A stretch of 64,000 bases of DNA from positions 2,373,501 through 2,437,500 of the forward strand of contig WPIO01000036.1 of assembly GCA_009760855.2 (NCBI GenBank), in the 5' to 3' direction. Of this stretch, positions 1-12,685 are shown piece by piece. The notes beneath the pieces are model-generated. The model saw nothing but the letters and a program-made list of their open reading frames with translations. It was not told where the DNA came from and did no database searches. Position numbers and translations under genes: made by a program. The DNA comes from Cristatella mucedo. Lineage: Eukaryota > Bryozoa > Phylactolaemata > Cristatellidae. The number at the start of each line of letters is the position of its first letter. The first letter of the stretch is position 1.

Positions 1-639
1 AGGCAGAACTAGCAAGCTGAGTAAAGAGGTTTCACAAGAAAGTCTTAAAAAAGCTATCGACACACTGGAACGTACAGACGTTAGTAAGTGCTTGCCTTTA
101 ACGAGCTACGTCAACGCGTTCATATTTACGATCGATGTCTCGAGCTTCAGCCCTGCAGCATATGTAAATCACCAGGATGTAGATTCAGTTATCTTAGGGG
201 CGCTAAACAAATGATTTATATTATTTTTTTATTGGTACTAGACAGACAGCCTTAACATTTTCTTACCAACTATTACTAAGCATCATGATCCAAAACATAG
301 CTGACTACAGGTATTAACAAGTACAATGACAGGTTCTGATTAACTGCCCATTTCTCAAGATTTCACAGAGGCACACTGAGAAGACCAGACTGCGATTACA
401 CTTTCATAAGGTTCAATTTTCTTGTCCACAAAAAGTCTTACCCAATTCATCAATCACTTTATCGCTCAAGTGCGTGGCTTTTCCGTGGAGCCTGCACACA
501 ATATGAGGCGTTTTCAAATCCAGAAAGCCACTAAAAAAAAGGATCCCTAGCCACTCATTGAAATGTCTCTGCTGAAGTACAATTCAAAGAAGAGAAATCA
601 TAATCATCCATAGTCAATTACATTTGCAAAAAACGAAGC
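1..639. other. No recognisable gene
   Basis: AT-rich sequence with only short interrupted frames. I see no exon, repeat family or RNA gene. Confidence 0.5.
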
Positions 640-735
640 CCACATTATTAATAATAATAACACATTTGATAAAGCAACCTCAAAGAACTCTCTTTTTAGG
701 CGCTTTACATTTGCAACAAAGAAAGCATGATTGAA
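640..735 (-). mobile_element. LINE family A 3' tail, old fragment
   Basis: On the minus strand this is the terminal hairpin region of LINE family A followed by an ATT-type tail, seen on the plus strand as an AAT-like repeat then a diverged form of the GCGCTTTACATTTGC block. It lies just outside a younger copy of the same family and is too diverged to be part of it. Confidence 0.7.
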
Positions 736-841
736 ACACATAAAGGACCATTTATGCCGTCACGATAAGGGATGTAATAAACAGTCAAAATTAGTTCTAG
801 GCTTGAGACCATACAAATTTAAGGCACGTTCTCCACAGGAT

Positions 842-855
842 TTGATAATAATAAT

Positions 856-889
<34 letters not shown>

Positions 890-2511
890 CACTTGATAAA
901 GCGCCCTCAGATAACCCAATCTCTCTCTAGGCACTTTACATTTGCTGCAAAGGGAAATGCAATTGAATGGCGAGTAATATCATGCTTGATAAACAAACAA
1001 AATGAATAACATGATTAGGGGTGACATGCACAGGGTCGGCATGCAAATGTGGTTAGTGGCAGCATGCACAGTGTCAGCATGCATAAACACATCAAGGACG
1101 AATCACAGGGACCTACTAAATGCTGTCCTAAATAGGTGTCTTTTTAAGTTCTTTTTAAATATGAGCATGTCAGGGGATGTTCTGACGCAGGTCGGGAGGG
1201 AGTTCCAGGCTTTGGGAGCATACGAACTAAATGCACAGTCTCCGTAAGATTTGAGGTTTATACGAGGTATTTGTAGACTGTTGGATTCCGAAAAGCAGGT
1301 GGTACGATGCTTGGCGTGATGTGGGAGTATATCTGAGAGATAGGCTGGAGCCAAAGAATGAAGTGACCTAAAAGTGAGCGACAAAACCTTGAAGTCAATC
1401 CGTTGCTTGACTGGTAGCCAGTGCAGGTCGGCGAGAAGTGGAGTAATGTGGCAACTGCAACGCTCACGACAGACAAGGCTAGCTGCAGAGTTTTGCACCA
1501 GCTGCAATCGCCTGATCGCACATGCTGGTAGGCCAGTAAGCAGTGAGTTGCAGAAGTCGAGACGAGATGTCACGAATGCATGGACCAACTTAGACGTGGT
1601 ATCCTTATCTAAGCAAGCCCGAATTGGAGCAATGTTATGAAGCTGAAAATAGGCAGATTTGACTGTGGAGCTGATATGATCGTCTAACGAGAGGTCGCTT
1701 TGGAATATGACACCTAGATTTCGAGCTGATTCGACAGGAGATATGCTGGCAGAGCCAATTATGAGCGTCAGCCTTTCCAATTTCTGAATCACACTGGGTT
1801 TGCCCATAACTAGTAAGTTAGTTTTGTCATCGTTTAGTTTTAGAAAATTTGCTGCCATCCATGTGCGGATGTCATCAATGCATGCCGCAAGTGAGTTGAG
1901 AGAATTTGAGGTGCTCGAAGGCTGTGAGGGATCAAAGCAAAGGTACAACTGAGTGTCATCCGCATAGAAGTGAAAGCCTAGATTGTGCTTGGCAATCACA
2001 TCAGCAAGAGGGAGAGTATAAACCATGAAAAGAACCGGACCCAGCACGGAGCCCTGAGGTACTCCCTATTTCAGAGGTACTTCAGATGATCTTTGTCCAT
2101 TCACGTCAATACTCTGGAGTCTCCCACTGAGATAGGACCTGAACCACGGCAGAGCAGTGCCAGTGAGGCCCAGGCGAGATGAGAGGCGCTCTAGAAGAAC
2201 TTTGTGATCGACGGTGTCAAAAGCTGCCAAAAGATCAAGCAAAACAAGCAGAGACACTCTACCCGTGTCTGCATTCCTAAGTAGGTCGTTGTATACCCTA
2301 AGCAATGCTGACTCTGTGGAGTGATTAGCTCTAAAGCCGGACTGGAACTTACTAGCAAGCTGTGAGGTTTCGATATATGAGTTTAGCTGGTCTGCCACTA
2401 CCCGTTCCAGTGTCTTTGATAGAAATGGTAGAAGGGAGGCTGGGCGGTAGCTGCTTAAATTCTCTAGGTCTAGTGTTGCTTTCTTGAGAAGTGGCCTGAC
2501 TACAGCTGTTG
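842..2511 (-). mobile_element. LINE family A (L2/CR1-like), 5'-truncated young copy
   Basis: Minus-strand non-LTR retrotransposon. Its 3' end is an (ATT)n tail (an AAT run on the plus strand, about 842-888). The terminal hairpin, the 3' UTR and about 460 codons of reverse transcriptase follow upstream. The 5' end stops near 2511, where identity to the full-length copy at 37.9-41.1 kb ends abruptly. The frame is open except for one TAG just before the GVPQGS motif. The same TAG occurs in two other young copies. Small length and base differences from those copies indicate independent insertions. Confidence 0.9.
1103..2511 (-). pseudogene. LINE reverse transcriptase, truncated, single in-frame TAG
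   Basis: Encodes the fingers-to-C-terminal part of an L2/CR1-type reverse transcriptase. The upstream part (ending at 2066) includes SYRPASLLPFLSK and DLLAAFDTVDH, the latter carrying the first catalytic Asp. After TAG the same frame continues with [10 protein letters not shown] and FYADDTQLY, the catalytic YADD box. It ends with the WNSLP...[11 protein letters not shown]-terminus common in this clade. Without readthrough the first product lacks the YADD box and could not be an active enzyme. The endonuclease domain is absent through 5' truncation. Confidence 0.85.
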
Positions 2512-3780
2512 ATGTTGGTTCGAGGCACAAGAAAACGAGCTGGGACTTGAAAGAGCAGGCGGGCACAATACAAAGCCTGACGGGAGTAATTCGTGTAGAT
2601 AGACCCAAGCAATCGAATTAAGAGACTTACAAGCGAGTGACAGAACCTTGCAGGCGAAACGCTGCTTGATAGAAAGCCAGAACAATTTCGGTAAGCAGTG
2701 ATGCAATGTCGGTAAGCAGTGATGCAGAAAGGCAGTTGCAACGTTCACGACAGACAAGCCCAGCAGCAGTTTTGCACTAATTGTAAGCGGCTCGTTGCAC
2801 AAGTAGGACATGAGTAGTGAGCTATAAAATATGGATGAGAGGTCACAAACACAAGAAACAGCTGTTGAGGTATCCTTATCTAGCAAGCCCTGACTTTTTG
2901 CCGTGACATGTAGCTGAATGTAAGCACGAGAACGCAAGAAATATGAGACAGTTCAGAGACAGTGGGAGATATACTGGCCGAGCTAATTTCGAGCGTTTGA
3001 GTGACACTTGGTTACCATAACTCTTCAGTTAGCTTTCTCATCATTTAATGTGAGAAGGGTTTGTGATATCGAAGTGGTAATGTAAGCAATATATGCTACA
3101 GGCAAGTTGAACTAGTTTTGAGACGTATTTATGTATCGCCAAACTACCTTAAAACGGATCTCTGAGGCAACCATACTCAAGGCTTCCTAGATGATCGGCG
3201 GCTGGCCATTAAAATGTGCTCTTTGTAAACTCCCATTATAACAACAGTGCCCGTGATGCATAGTCGAGATGATGCGTGCTCAATGAAGAATTGCATCATC
3301 AGCTGCAGAGATCCAGCAGAACTAGCAGAGTGGTAGCGACTACCTAACTCAAAATTTCTTAGGTGCCTTTGCACTCAACAGCGCAGCCGTTCTACAACCT
3401 GACCGGCACTTGTTAGATCTGATGCTGCAACAGAAAAGGTATTAGCTGGTCTTCCACTACTTGCTCCTTGGTCACTGTATTTGATTGAGGCAGCAGTAGG
3501 ACGACTGGGCAGAAGCTGCAGGGAAGATGCTACCTCGGTTATGGGCTCTCTAAACTTAGTCTTATTTTCTGGCAAATAAGTTACAACAAACCATGTGCTC
3601 AATCACTGCAGTGATTGCTAGGCATGGTGCAGATATGAGAGTGGTTAAGACGATAGTTGATAGTCAAGGAGAGCATTGTTTGACAGCGCATCTACGATTC
3701 GACTATGGTTTTGTGGAAGCTAAACTTGGCCTTAGCTAGGATGAATTAGTACGACCTGCAATAGCCCTCGCATGAGAAGA
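2512..3780 (-). mobile_element. LINE family A, old degraded copy
   Basis: Minus-strand matches to family A reverse transcriptase appear as patches: around 2640-2920 the [17 protein letters not shown] region, around 3390-3560 the region before the polymerase core, and around 3700-3760 the linker seen at 39.95-40.02 kb in the full-length copy. Many stops and indels are present. The young copy at 842-2511 abuts this fragment. Confidence 0.6.
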
Positions 3781-3796
3781 CGATGGACTCACTACT

Positions 3797-3912
3797 ATAA
3801 AGCTTTGACCCTTGGTGGCTAATTTGATCAGGCATGCTTTCTTTACATATGTTAAGTGCCTAGAAAGAGATACAATTCTCTGAGGACACTACACATTATA
3901 TTATTATTTGTC
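3797..3912 (+). mobile_element. LINE family A 3' tail fragment
   Basis: Plus-strand 3' end: a GTGCCTAGAAAGAGAT-type hairpin, then the GAGGACACT arm and a short ATT-rich tail. Confidence 0.7.
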
Positions 3913-5055
3913 GGTCCTGATCTGTTGCATGCATTTTTAGAGGTTACGCCTAATTGCCTTAACTAGTTCAACGTCTACCCCAAACCGTAGGGCATGTGCA
4001 TGAGAGGTGGTGTATTGCACTTAGTAGCACACTTATCCAGAACATTGGCTAGCATTCCTTTTTTAAGGAAGGTAGGACGAACGAGTGACCAGAAGTGGCT
4101 TGGAAGATTCATTTTGTGAACAGCATCACTATCAAACCAAAAGAATCCATACATGCAATGGATATACAATGATTCAGATTATTGTCCTACACCAACCGTG
4201 ACAGCCAAATGAGAAAAAATGCTTCAAACGGTGACCAAAAAAAACTGTTTTTTGGGTTTGTGGCTAATTGTAAGAAACCCAATTGACGACAGTCGACTGC
4301 TTATGAAAATAGGCTTGAGCCGGCAAATAGGCTTTCCTACACACTTGAGTATTCTCAAATGCGAAGTGTGACTAAATTGCAAAAAATCAACCGAGTATTC
4401 CCATATGCAGTGAGACTAATAATATTGCCAACAAATCTGGAACGAAGAACTGCTATTCTTATAAGCAGAGTATTCCTATAACCAATATTCTTATATGCAG
4501 AATCGTCTGCATGCTAGTTGCCATAAAGTAGGTCGAAATATTAATTCTACCCAACAGTATCAGTAGTTGCATAAAATTTATTAACCATAGCAATTTTTTA
4601 TTATTATTAAAGCAAGTCAAGGGGTGGTGGATTTTGACGTACACGTACAGATCGCAAAGCAATACCCTTGGCCCTAACCCCGAAGTTTTCTAAGCAGCTG
4701 TAGTCGGGTTATGTTTTCCAGGCTGACTTGCTATAACATTCTGAAGCTTAACTAATTATACACATAAAATCCTCAAGCATCAGGCGCGTAGTTGTCTTCA
4801 ATTTAACTAATTATTTACATCAAGCAGCATTCTTTATAAATTAGCCATGATAAGATTTTTGAGTTGTTTTGGCGAGCCCCCTCCTCCTCCCCGTGGCTTT
4901 CTGGCCCAACTTGCCATTGATTTCTGGCGAGTTGCAGCAATCGTGAGAGCAATGAACCACCGAATGATACACGTAGGACTCAATAGGCTTGGACAGCTAG
5001 CATTTAGCGGACGGCTTATCAAGAGGCTACCTGCGACGTTACTGACGTGAGGATA
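3913..5055. other. No recognisable gene
   Basis: AT-rich sequence; frames are under 70 codons on both strands and show no domain. A CT-rich patch near 4875-4895 is the only compositional feature. Confidence 0.45.
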
Positions 5056-5822
5056 CGTAGGTCAGGCAAGTCCCATTCGTTAACTTGTATGAAACTGTGA
5101 CATCCTGTCTCGACTTCTGCAACTCAGTGCTTGCTGGCCTACTGGCATGCGCTATCAGGCGATTGCAGCTGGTGCAAAACTCTGCAGCTAGGCTTGTCTG
5201 TCGTGAGCATCGCAGTTGCCACATTACTCCACTTCTCGCCGACCTGCACTGGTTACCAGTCAAGCAACGGATTGACCAAGGTTTTTTTGCTCACTTTTAG
5301 GTCACACTTTCATTCTTTGGCTCCAGCCTATTTCTCAGATCTACTCCCCCACCAGGCCAAGCATCGTACTACCACCAACTTTTCGGAATCCAACAGTCTA
5401 CAAATACCTTGTACAAACCTCAAACCCTTTGGAGACAGTGTATTTAGTATGCTCCCAAAGCCTGGAACTCACTCCGGACTTGCGTCAGTACATTCCCTGA
5501 CTTGACATTTAAAAAGAACTTGAAAACACCTATTTAGGACAGCATTTAGTGGGTCCCTGTGATTGGTCCTTCGTGTGCTTACGAGTGCTGACACTGTGCA
5601 TGCTGCCACTAACCACACTTGCATGCTGACCCTGTGCATGTCACCCCTAACCATGTTATTCGTGTTGTTTATCAAGCATGATACCCCTCACCTTCGGTCG
5701 TGTTTTCTTTGCAGCAAATGTACAGCGCCTAGAAAGAGATTGAGTTCTCTGAGGGGACTGTATTAAGTGCATTATTATTATTATTATTATCGTTAACTAT
5801 TATTATTATTATTATTATTATT
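5056..5822 (+). mobile_element. LINE family A, 5'-truncated copy
   Basis: Plus strand. It starts inside the RT C-terminal region ([33 protein letters not shown]), passes through the 3' UTR with its TGCATGCTG repeats and the terminal hairpin, and ends in an (ATT)n tail interrupted once near 5790. Small indels break the RT frame. Confidence 0.85.
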
Positions 5823-6029
5823 AACTAAACTGTACTGCAAAACTCCGAGCCCATTAGCCAATCATGAGCAATCCTGATCTGGTGTTACAATTCTTAAATC
5901 TCGAGACACCATGAGCTGAGACGAAATGAGCTTAAGACTCAGGCATCGCATGATCGCTTTAACAAATATGGGCAAGAAGCCACATCAGCCAGAACAGGCA
6001 GGACATGATCAACAACTAGATTTGGCTTG

Positions 6030-6600
6030 ACTCCACCCAATCTTCTGGCCAGTGCAATATGGCTCTTAAATTCTGAGCAAACCTCGGTACTAGGTTTGTC
6101 TGTGGTGAACATTAAAATACCATATAATGCCACTTCTCACCGACCGCAGTTGCTACTCATCAAGCAAGCCATGTATTATCAAGGTGCTGTCACTAGCTTT
6201 TTTCAAACCATCCTCTGCATCGAAAGTATTTTGCATTGATAGCTCTGGCCTATCGATGCAAAATACTTTCTAATCAGGCTTCCTGCCCATCGTGCCACCG
6301 ACCAGCTCCTCTTGAGCTGAACCTCACCAATCAGATATTCTTTGTAAAACACCAAGTTTTTTTGGTTTCAATGTTGGAATCACTACTGAAGACGTTACGG
6401 TATTCCTGACTTCACACTTAAGCTGCCATCACACCATTAGCATCACTTATGTGAAGGGATCTTGTGTGTTCATGTATGCCGAAACTGTGCTGTTTATCAA
6501 TGACAAATACTATGTGCCTAGAAAGAGATTTCATTCTTTTCTGGTGCTATGCCATGGATTCATTATCATTACAATAATTATTATTATTATCCCACGAGAA
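6030..6600 (+). mobile_element. LINE family A, old degraded copy
   Basis: Plus-strand remnant: a diverged [17 protein letters not shown] segment around 6100-6170, then a decayed 3' UTR, a GTGCCTAGAAAGAGATTT hairpin start and an ATTATTATT tail. It contains a 21-bp-arm inverted duplication at 6222-6270. Confidence 0.6.
6222..6270. repeat. 21-bp-arm inverted repeat
   Basis: The left arm 6222-6242 and right arm 6250-6270 are reverse complements with one mismatch, separated by 7 bases. The right-hand part looks like LINE sequence (a CTGGCCTATC-like stretch), so the left arm is probably a local inverted copy. Confidence 0.85.
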
Positions 6601-7121
6601 TATAACCATTGATGGGTAGCAAGCCTCATTATAAACTTAATATTCAGCTAGCTCGATATGCCTGTTCTAAGGACACGACCTGCACTTTAGGGCAACATGC
6701 ATAATCTTTTGAGGAGTCGGTATCAGCAATGAATGCTACGCCAGACGACGCACACGTGTTGCCTAAAACGGGTTTGTAATGGTATTTCAAGCCAGACTAG
6801 CATGCAAGCTACCCCCTGGATGATCCGGGATTCCCATCTTCTGCAAGGCTGGGTGAAAGCAACCATTTTCCAGTACTAAAGTCTCCAGCTGACCAGGCTA
6901 CTACTCTGTTGCTCGTAGTGGATGTACACGCCATTTGCATGGCATCATCCTTCTGTTACAAGGTGCTGGAATGATCGCGCTCAGTCTAGAGAGAGTGCAT
7001 GGAAATGCAGCACCTAAGTTAGTGACCCATAAAATATCTAATTTATCAGCCAATTCTGTTCACACCCGGCACAGTCACCACAGCCTTTCCCTTGACTGCT
7101 CTTGCAAACTTTCAAGCCGTG
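6601..7121. other. No recognisable gene
   Basis: Only short frames; no repeat family recognised. Confidence 0.4.
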
Positions 7122-7275
7122 CTGGCTTGACCCAGTGAATAAAGTGCTGGCTCCGACCGAGGTCAAAGTGAATGTATGCGGTGGCCGAGGTCATGAGCTC
7201 GCACTCCGTTGCATCTGTGAAGCACATGAATAAAGATTAAAGTTCTCTTAGGGCACTATACAATTTAATTATCTC
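7122..7275 (+). mobile_element. SINE-2 (tRNA-like head, LINE-like tail)
   Basis: Plus strand. It begins with a diverged TGGCTTGACCCAGTG head, contains GACCGAGGTC and a GAGCTCGC-like B-box area, then GTGAAGCACATGAATA. It ends with AGATTAAAGTTCTCTTAGGG and an AT-rich tail, which resembles the 3' end of LINE family A. Other copies are at 19322, 33206, 55222 (plus) and 41853, 55705, 59904 (minus). Confidence 0.65.
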
Positions 7276-7515
7276 CTGAGGACATTTAACGGCCATTGCA
7301 TCCATTCTGTCCAGGCTCTCTCGTCCTTACAGCCATGGAAACTCTCCCAAGCAGACACAAACCTCAGCATTTTCTTGAGGTGCTCCTCTATTCTCACATT
7401 GGATTTATTTCCGTGATTTGGTTTGCACAGCCACTGGTGGAATGAGCAATCGACGGTATTTAGCAATGCGTTGGTCTCTGCTGCCTTTCGTCCACGAGCG
7501 ACGATAAGCTTCGTC
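7276..7515 (-). pseudogene. Unrecognised exon-like open frame
   Basis: A minus-strand frame of about 80 codons with protein-like composition (for example FHQWLCKPNHGNKS and AWESFHGCKDERAWTEW). A CTAG acceptor-like site lies at its upstream end. The frame terminates inside the tail of the adjacent SINE-2, so the original sequence may have continued and been cut by the SINE insertion. I do not recognise the family. It could be a decayed transposase or host exon, or a chance frame. Confidence 0.3.
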
Positions 7516-7523
7516 CTAGACAA

Positions 7524-10500
7524 TTTTCCTATATGAACTTGATATCTATGAGGGCTGCCGTAACAGGTTTCACGTTAAGGATGTTGAATAGCGACCCTCG
7601 GGCAGTAGGCCGATTGTGAAGCTGTCCCTACCTGATTTGGTGCCTACTGGCCTGCTGCAATTGCTTCGTAGTCCCACCACTCGCTCGGCCAGACAACCGA
7701 CAGAAACTTATAGTTGGCCATCCTTCTCCGCAAACCTTTTGCAGAGTAATCGGCCACTGGCTACCTAGAAAATTTAGTAGAAATTCCCCACTGCTCTTCC
7801 TTACTCGTAGGCCACTGAATGCGACCTATCTCCTTGCCAGGTGGATCACGTCGGAAGACTTATTGTCTTGAGATAACACCACTACTGTGGTAAATAACTT
7901 GGGCAGGTACTTCAACTGACTAACACCCAACTAATAATATAATAACTATACCAAGAGCTGCTACAGCTGGTCACGAAGACGCATCAAGAGCTTTCGACGA
8001 GCTAATGGACCTAAACCAAGACCTTGATGCAAAAAGGATTAATTTTGCAAGTTATCAACCAAGTACCATTGATTTGTCTAGTTTTCCCCACGTCTGTTTT
8101 GCTGGTCACATACAGTGCACGGCTAACCGCGAACAGCTCATTTGGGAAAACGAATCTGATCATGGCAGTACAAATGATAATGGCATTTTTTATGTATCAG
8201 TGGGATACAGAACACAAAGTATGCCTAATAACAAACAGATAATTGCATTCCCCATCAGGTTAGTGAGACGTCACATCACTATCTTCAGTCAGAAACATGA
8301 TACAAGCCGACAAGTTGCCTCGGCTAACCTCCACTGTACATTATGCATAAAAGCCAGAAACAAAAAGCGCATTGTACAGTTCCCAGGAAGAAGGAAAATT
8401 CTGCTAAGTGCCGGAACATAAAGTGCAGTCAGTCGCGCTGAATATGTAAGCATAACCTCGGACGTGCGCCCTTTATCTACAGCGCCCTATACGCGGCGAT
8501 GTCCAGCAGAAGTTTGACATTGCAAAGCTCAGGTTGGTGCATCAAGGTCAACACACTAGATACGTGGCTGCAGGCAGGCAGTTGGTCCTTTTTTCAAAAG
8601 ATGACCGTGGCATTTCAGTCTCCCTTCAGTCTTGCATACGTCCAAGAACTGCTGTGATTAATTTAGCTCCAACCCACGTCCTAGCACCTAGTTTGCTATG
8701 CTGTCTGCTGACCAGAATCACGGGTGGGTTGATTTTGGGGCTATCCAAAATCGAATTGAGTTGAAATTAACTTCTCACCTATCCGACTTCAAAGACCCAG
8801 TCAAAATGACATCTTTCATAGTGCTGAACTATTGACGTGCTCGTTTTATAAATGGTTATTTTTTAATGGTAGGAACCGACCAATTAAGTAGGACCGAGCC
8901 TGGTGTCATTATTAACCCTTGACTTTTACATTCTATAATTTACTCGTACCTATCTGCACCTTTATTCCCACATCATTTTTAAGAATTCAATGTTACCTCT
9001 CCTAAAATTAATAGCCCATACCACAGCAATGCTACAGTACCGCTCACAACCAGTGCTACTGCAACTGCAAACTCCTGGTAACTTGACCGGTAATTAAATG
9101 GTGCTCTTGATTTGGGTAAAGCCCAGTGCCTATAAGCAAGCCTTAATCTCTCTATATGCTTCCAGCTGATGCTTTGACCTAGGGGGGAGGGACTTGTTGA
9201 CCAATTAACCAACTTGGTGACTGTCTCAAACAATGCCGATCTGGCGTACAGTTCATACCGAGTGCTCCAACAAGCAAGCTTAAGGTAATAGGATCGTAGC
9301 CGCGGTAGAAAAATGTGTATCCCTTAATACTAAAGAGCTTTCCAGAGAACATAACAAATGATAACATTACATTTGCATAGCATACATTGTATTGCAACAC
9401 CAAGCAGGAGGATAGCTGCCTACTCTTCTACAGCCGTTATCTTATGTTTAATCAGTACACCTTCACTCTTAGTTTACCGACCTGAGTGCAAATAGCCAGT
9501 CCTTTCTGGGGATATGCTTGTTGGGTCGGCATGCTATATCTAATGGAATAAACCACTGCATAATGTGTCGACCGTAAGTAGAACATCAGATTCCCAAGCA
9601 CCAGTTATTTCCCCAGTTAGTAACGTATGGCAGTACGATAACTAGCTAAGCACGCTGCAACGGTGAGTGAATCCTTCTTTGCCCCTCGAGTTGTCTTCTA
9701 GCCAGTTCCAAATCGTAATATAAACTGTGCAGCTGTCAGGCAGGCTAGATAGGAGCATCAGGGCCGGCTGACGTAGCTGTTACTAGTCCCGATATTGTAT
9801 ATACTACAGGTGCTGCAAGCTCATTGAGAATAATAAGAGGCATGAACCTACTACGGCTAATAGTGGCTACGGGCCACTACTTCATTAATATAGGAATTAC
9901 TGAACGAGGGCAAGCCGACTTCGTACTGACTCCAAGGAATTGCTACATACACAAGATGCTACACATCTTAAAGAACTTGTTCCATAAGCGGCGTTATATG
10001 TCAAGCTTTATTCGCATCGACCGAAACCGTGGCATGGCCCTCTCTCCTGGCCATGGTGTTTGGCAGTGTGCCACGACTTGGTGCAAGGCACGTAAAGCAT
10101 GTGTTCACACTCGTATTCATAACTGGCCCATGCACTATGAGATTGAGTGCCAACCCCTAATAGATCGATGTTTTCTGCATCCCGGGTCAACAACCTGCCA
10201 CCAAAACGGGGATTCACATGTTCAACTTATGTAAAACCAATAGTCATTAAAGTGGTGGCAGGAGATCCTTAGCTATTACACGGCTGACAGTGGGTACTAA
10301 ATGTTTTCCTATTGCGGGGCTCGAACAACGAAACAACGACCTGGGTTTCGAAGTTGAAGCACATTGCCCTGTGCTGTGACCTAGGGCGATAAGTGTGAGC
10401 CTTTAAAAGAATACCGTAGGCTGGGTTCAAACCCGTAGCCTAAAGTGGAAATGTAAGAGCATTACCCTGACTAATATCACGTGGCCGGATACTGGACATT

Positions 10501-11329
10501 TGTCTGGTGTGGTCTTTATTTAGATTTACTATTGCACCTGCCGGCAAATAAGTTTGTCACGTCACCCATAGGGCAACTACTACTTATCACTAGTAGCCAT
10601 TAATTTTGGCCGGTAAGCGATGGTGTCAGGATGCTTCTCAGGTGACGGGGCACTTGACATTGGCAATGGCATAATGAATATAGATCGCTACCTTCGAAGA
10701 CCGGACAACATTGCTGTGCTAAGTACATTATGACAGCTATTTTGTTTATTAACAGAGCAACGATCCATAACATAATGCCCACGTTGTGCTACAGTTTGCT
10801 TTCAGTAGTAGGCCGATCACTTCACACGTGCAATGGCCAAGTCAAGAGCCACGAACATTACCCGATTAAACATCTACTTAAGAGACAAGGGTGCTGGCCA
10901 GTTTAATCACATCTAAACAGTCAAATAATGGGACGAGTTCTTTGGCATACTATACCGTCCCTAGCTCTGAAACACGAGTTCCAGCCAGCCCAAGTAGCAA
11001 GTTATCCTTAATCCGGAAGAACATTGAAACTGCATTACTGCATCCCTAATGTGGTGGTCATTTGAGTAAATTATGCATTGAGCTGTGCATTTTCTGGCAT
11101 CAATTTTACTTGTTTAGACAGGCCGGTTAGGTTTTACAACTGCCTGCAACTATAGTATGCCATGTGGCCATAATTCAGTGGGAGGCAAAAGTTGTGGCCG
11201 CTAGTGTATAGAAACGAAGTCGTCACCGGATTCTGTCTTTTTTGTTTACAGATTATGCATCCAGGTGCCCATATGTTGCCCTCCTGCCATTGCCCACTAA
11301 TTGCCAATATCTCAACAGCCTGAGCGTTA
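7524..11329. other. No recognisable gene
   Basis: Mixed-composition DNA. Frames at 8005-8421 (plus) and 9824-10234 (plus) are 136-138 codons but have no motif, no splice context and no paralogue in the window. I treat them as chance. Confidence 0.4.
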
Positions 11330-11450
11330 AGTTGATCACAGTTGGTGAGAAACTCGTGCTAGCTAGGCTTGACTGTCATAATCAGGAGTTGCCACACTAC
11401 AGCACTTCTTGCCGACCTGAACTGCCTGCTAAACAGGCTGGGTATATTCA
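11330..11450 (+). mobile_element. LINE family A fragment, very old
   Basis: About 110 bases resemble the [31 protein letters not shown]-coding region of family A on the plus strand (TAGCTAGGCTTGACTGTC, then CTTCTTGCCGACCTGAACTG). The surrounding 221-codon frame reads it out of its native frame, so that frame is not a gene. Confidence 0.55.
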
Positions 11451-12685
11451 GATTAATTTTGCCACGACTTTTAAGAACACCCCTAAATCATCACATGGAC
11501 CGGTTTGGCCCATGGGTGGTGTGCTTGATTTAACGACCACATTTGTGGGTCCACGTTCTGCTGCATACGCAAAGGGCCTGAGATTTGTTTTTCTTGGGAT
11601 GCTATACAAATGCATTACTAAAACAATAATTAGTGAGATAACTGCTTTTATGGAATGCAATTCGAAAGGTTGGATATTGGGAGCACAACCTATTTACTAC
11701 AGCAATGTGTACAACCTGCATTGTATAGGTGACCTAGCTAAAAGGATGGTTGGTAGTCAAAAAACCTTTCAAAAATTAATAAACATGCACGTTGTATGGA
11801 TGATGAGCCGTGGCTTAACGTCGAGGGTTTGCTCACCCCGTGATGCTAAGTCGAATGCAGGTGTAGAAGTAGAGGTTACAACAGAGAAAGCATCGAATAC
11901 TAACTAACCTTTGGTTTACAAAACATTATTGTAAGGCAAGTTTATCATTGAGATCACTTACCAGCCACCTCATATGAGAACATAATTCCACTCAATCACA
12001 GTTACCATACTATTTATTCACAGTACTTAGCTACAAGCACATGCATAGCAGCCAGAACAATCGATGCAGAGCTTTCTGCATATTATGCGACCATGCATAT
12101 TTCTCACACGGGCTGCAGCGATATCTTTGCTGCGATGCAGCAAGCAAAAAGTACCTGATTATTCTAGCCAAACAATGCTGGTGCCAAATACATCAAAAGT
12201 TGGTGAGTATGGTAATACTCCCACAATGTTGTACACGTTTTTACAAAAAAGGGATGATACTAAAATATTGTATTTACAGGTTTCAACTGCTAGCCTTACC
12301 ATGCTAGTCAATATTTAGCAGCAGGAACAGCCTGCCCACGATGATTTTTTAAGAGTAGAGCCTTCCATCACAGGGAGTGACAACCATCAGATGATGTCTA
12401 CATTTCGCACCGTGACACTAACTTGGCAGCAATGTGGACGCATTACATGATTTTTCTGCAAGTAAAATAAAAGTAATTCATAGCTCGATTACATCTTACG
12501 AGAAGGTTTAGCTAGTAAAGTTCATACGATCACAGCGGGACATTTTTTGGGCGTTATCAGGGCTACCTTTATAGATCTTCAGTTATCCAAAATACAACCT
12601 GTGCAGACACCAAGTGCAGTCAAATATATGCCTGCTTATAGAAGCAGGCGTGAAGCCGACTAGAGAAACAGCTTTTTACCTGTCA
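11451..12685 (-). other. Region downstream of the KH gene, probable 3' UTR
   Basis: AT-rich sequence following the KH gene stop on the minus strand. The only AATAAA on that strand I noted is near 12010-12015, which would give a 3' UTR of about 0.7 kb. This is a guess from the hexamer alone. Confidence 0.3.

Noticed and set aside
8005-8421. 138-codon plus-strand open frame
   Set aside because: No motif, paralogue or splice context; a second frame overlaps it.
11242-11907. 221-codon plus-strand open frame
   Set aside because: It overlaps an old LINE fragment read out of its native frame and shows no domain; long frames occur by chance over this much sequence.
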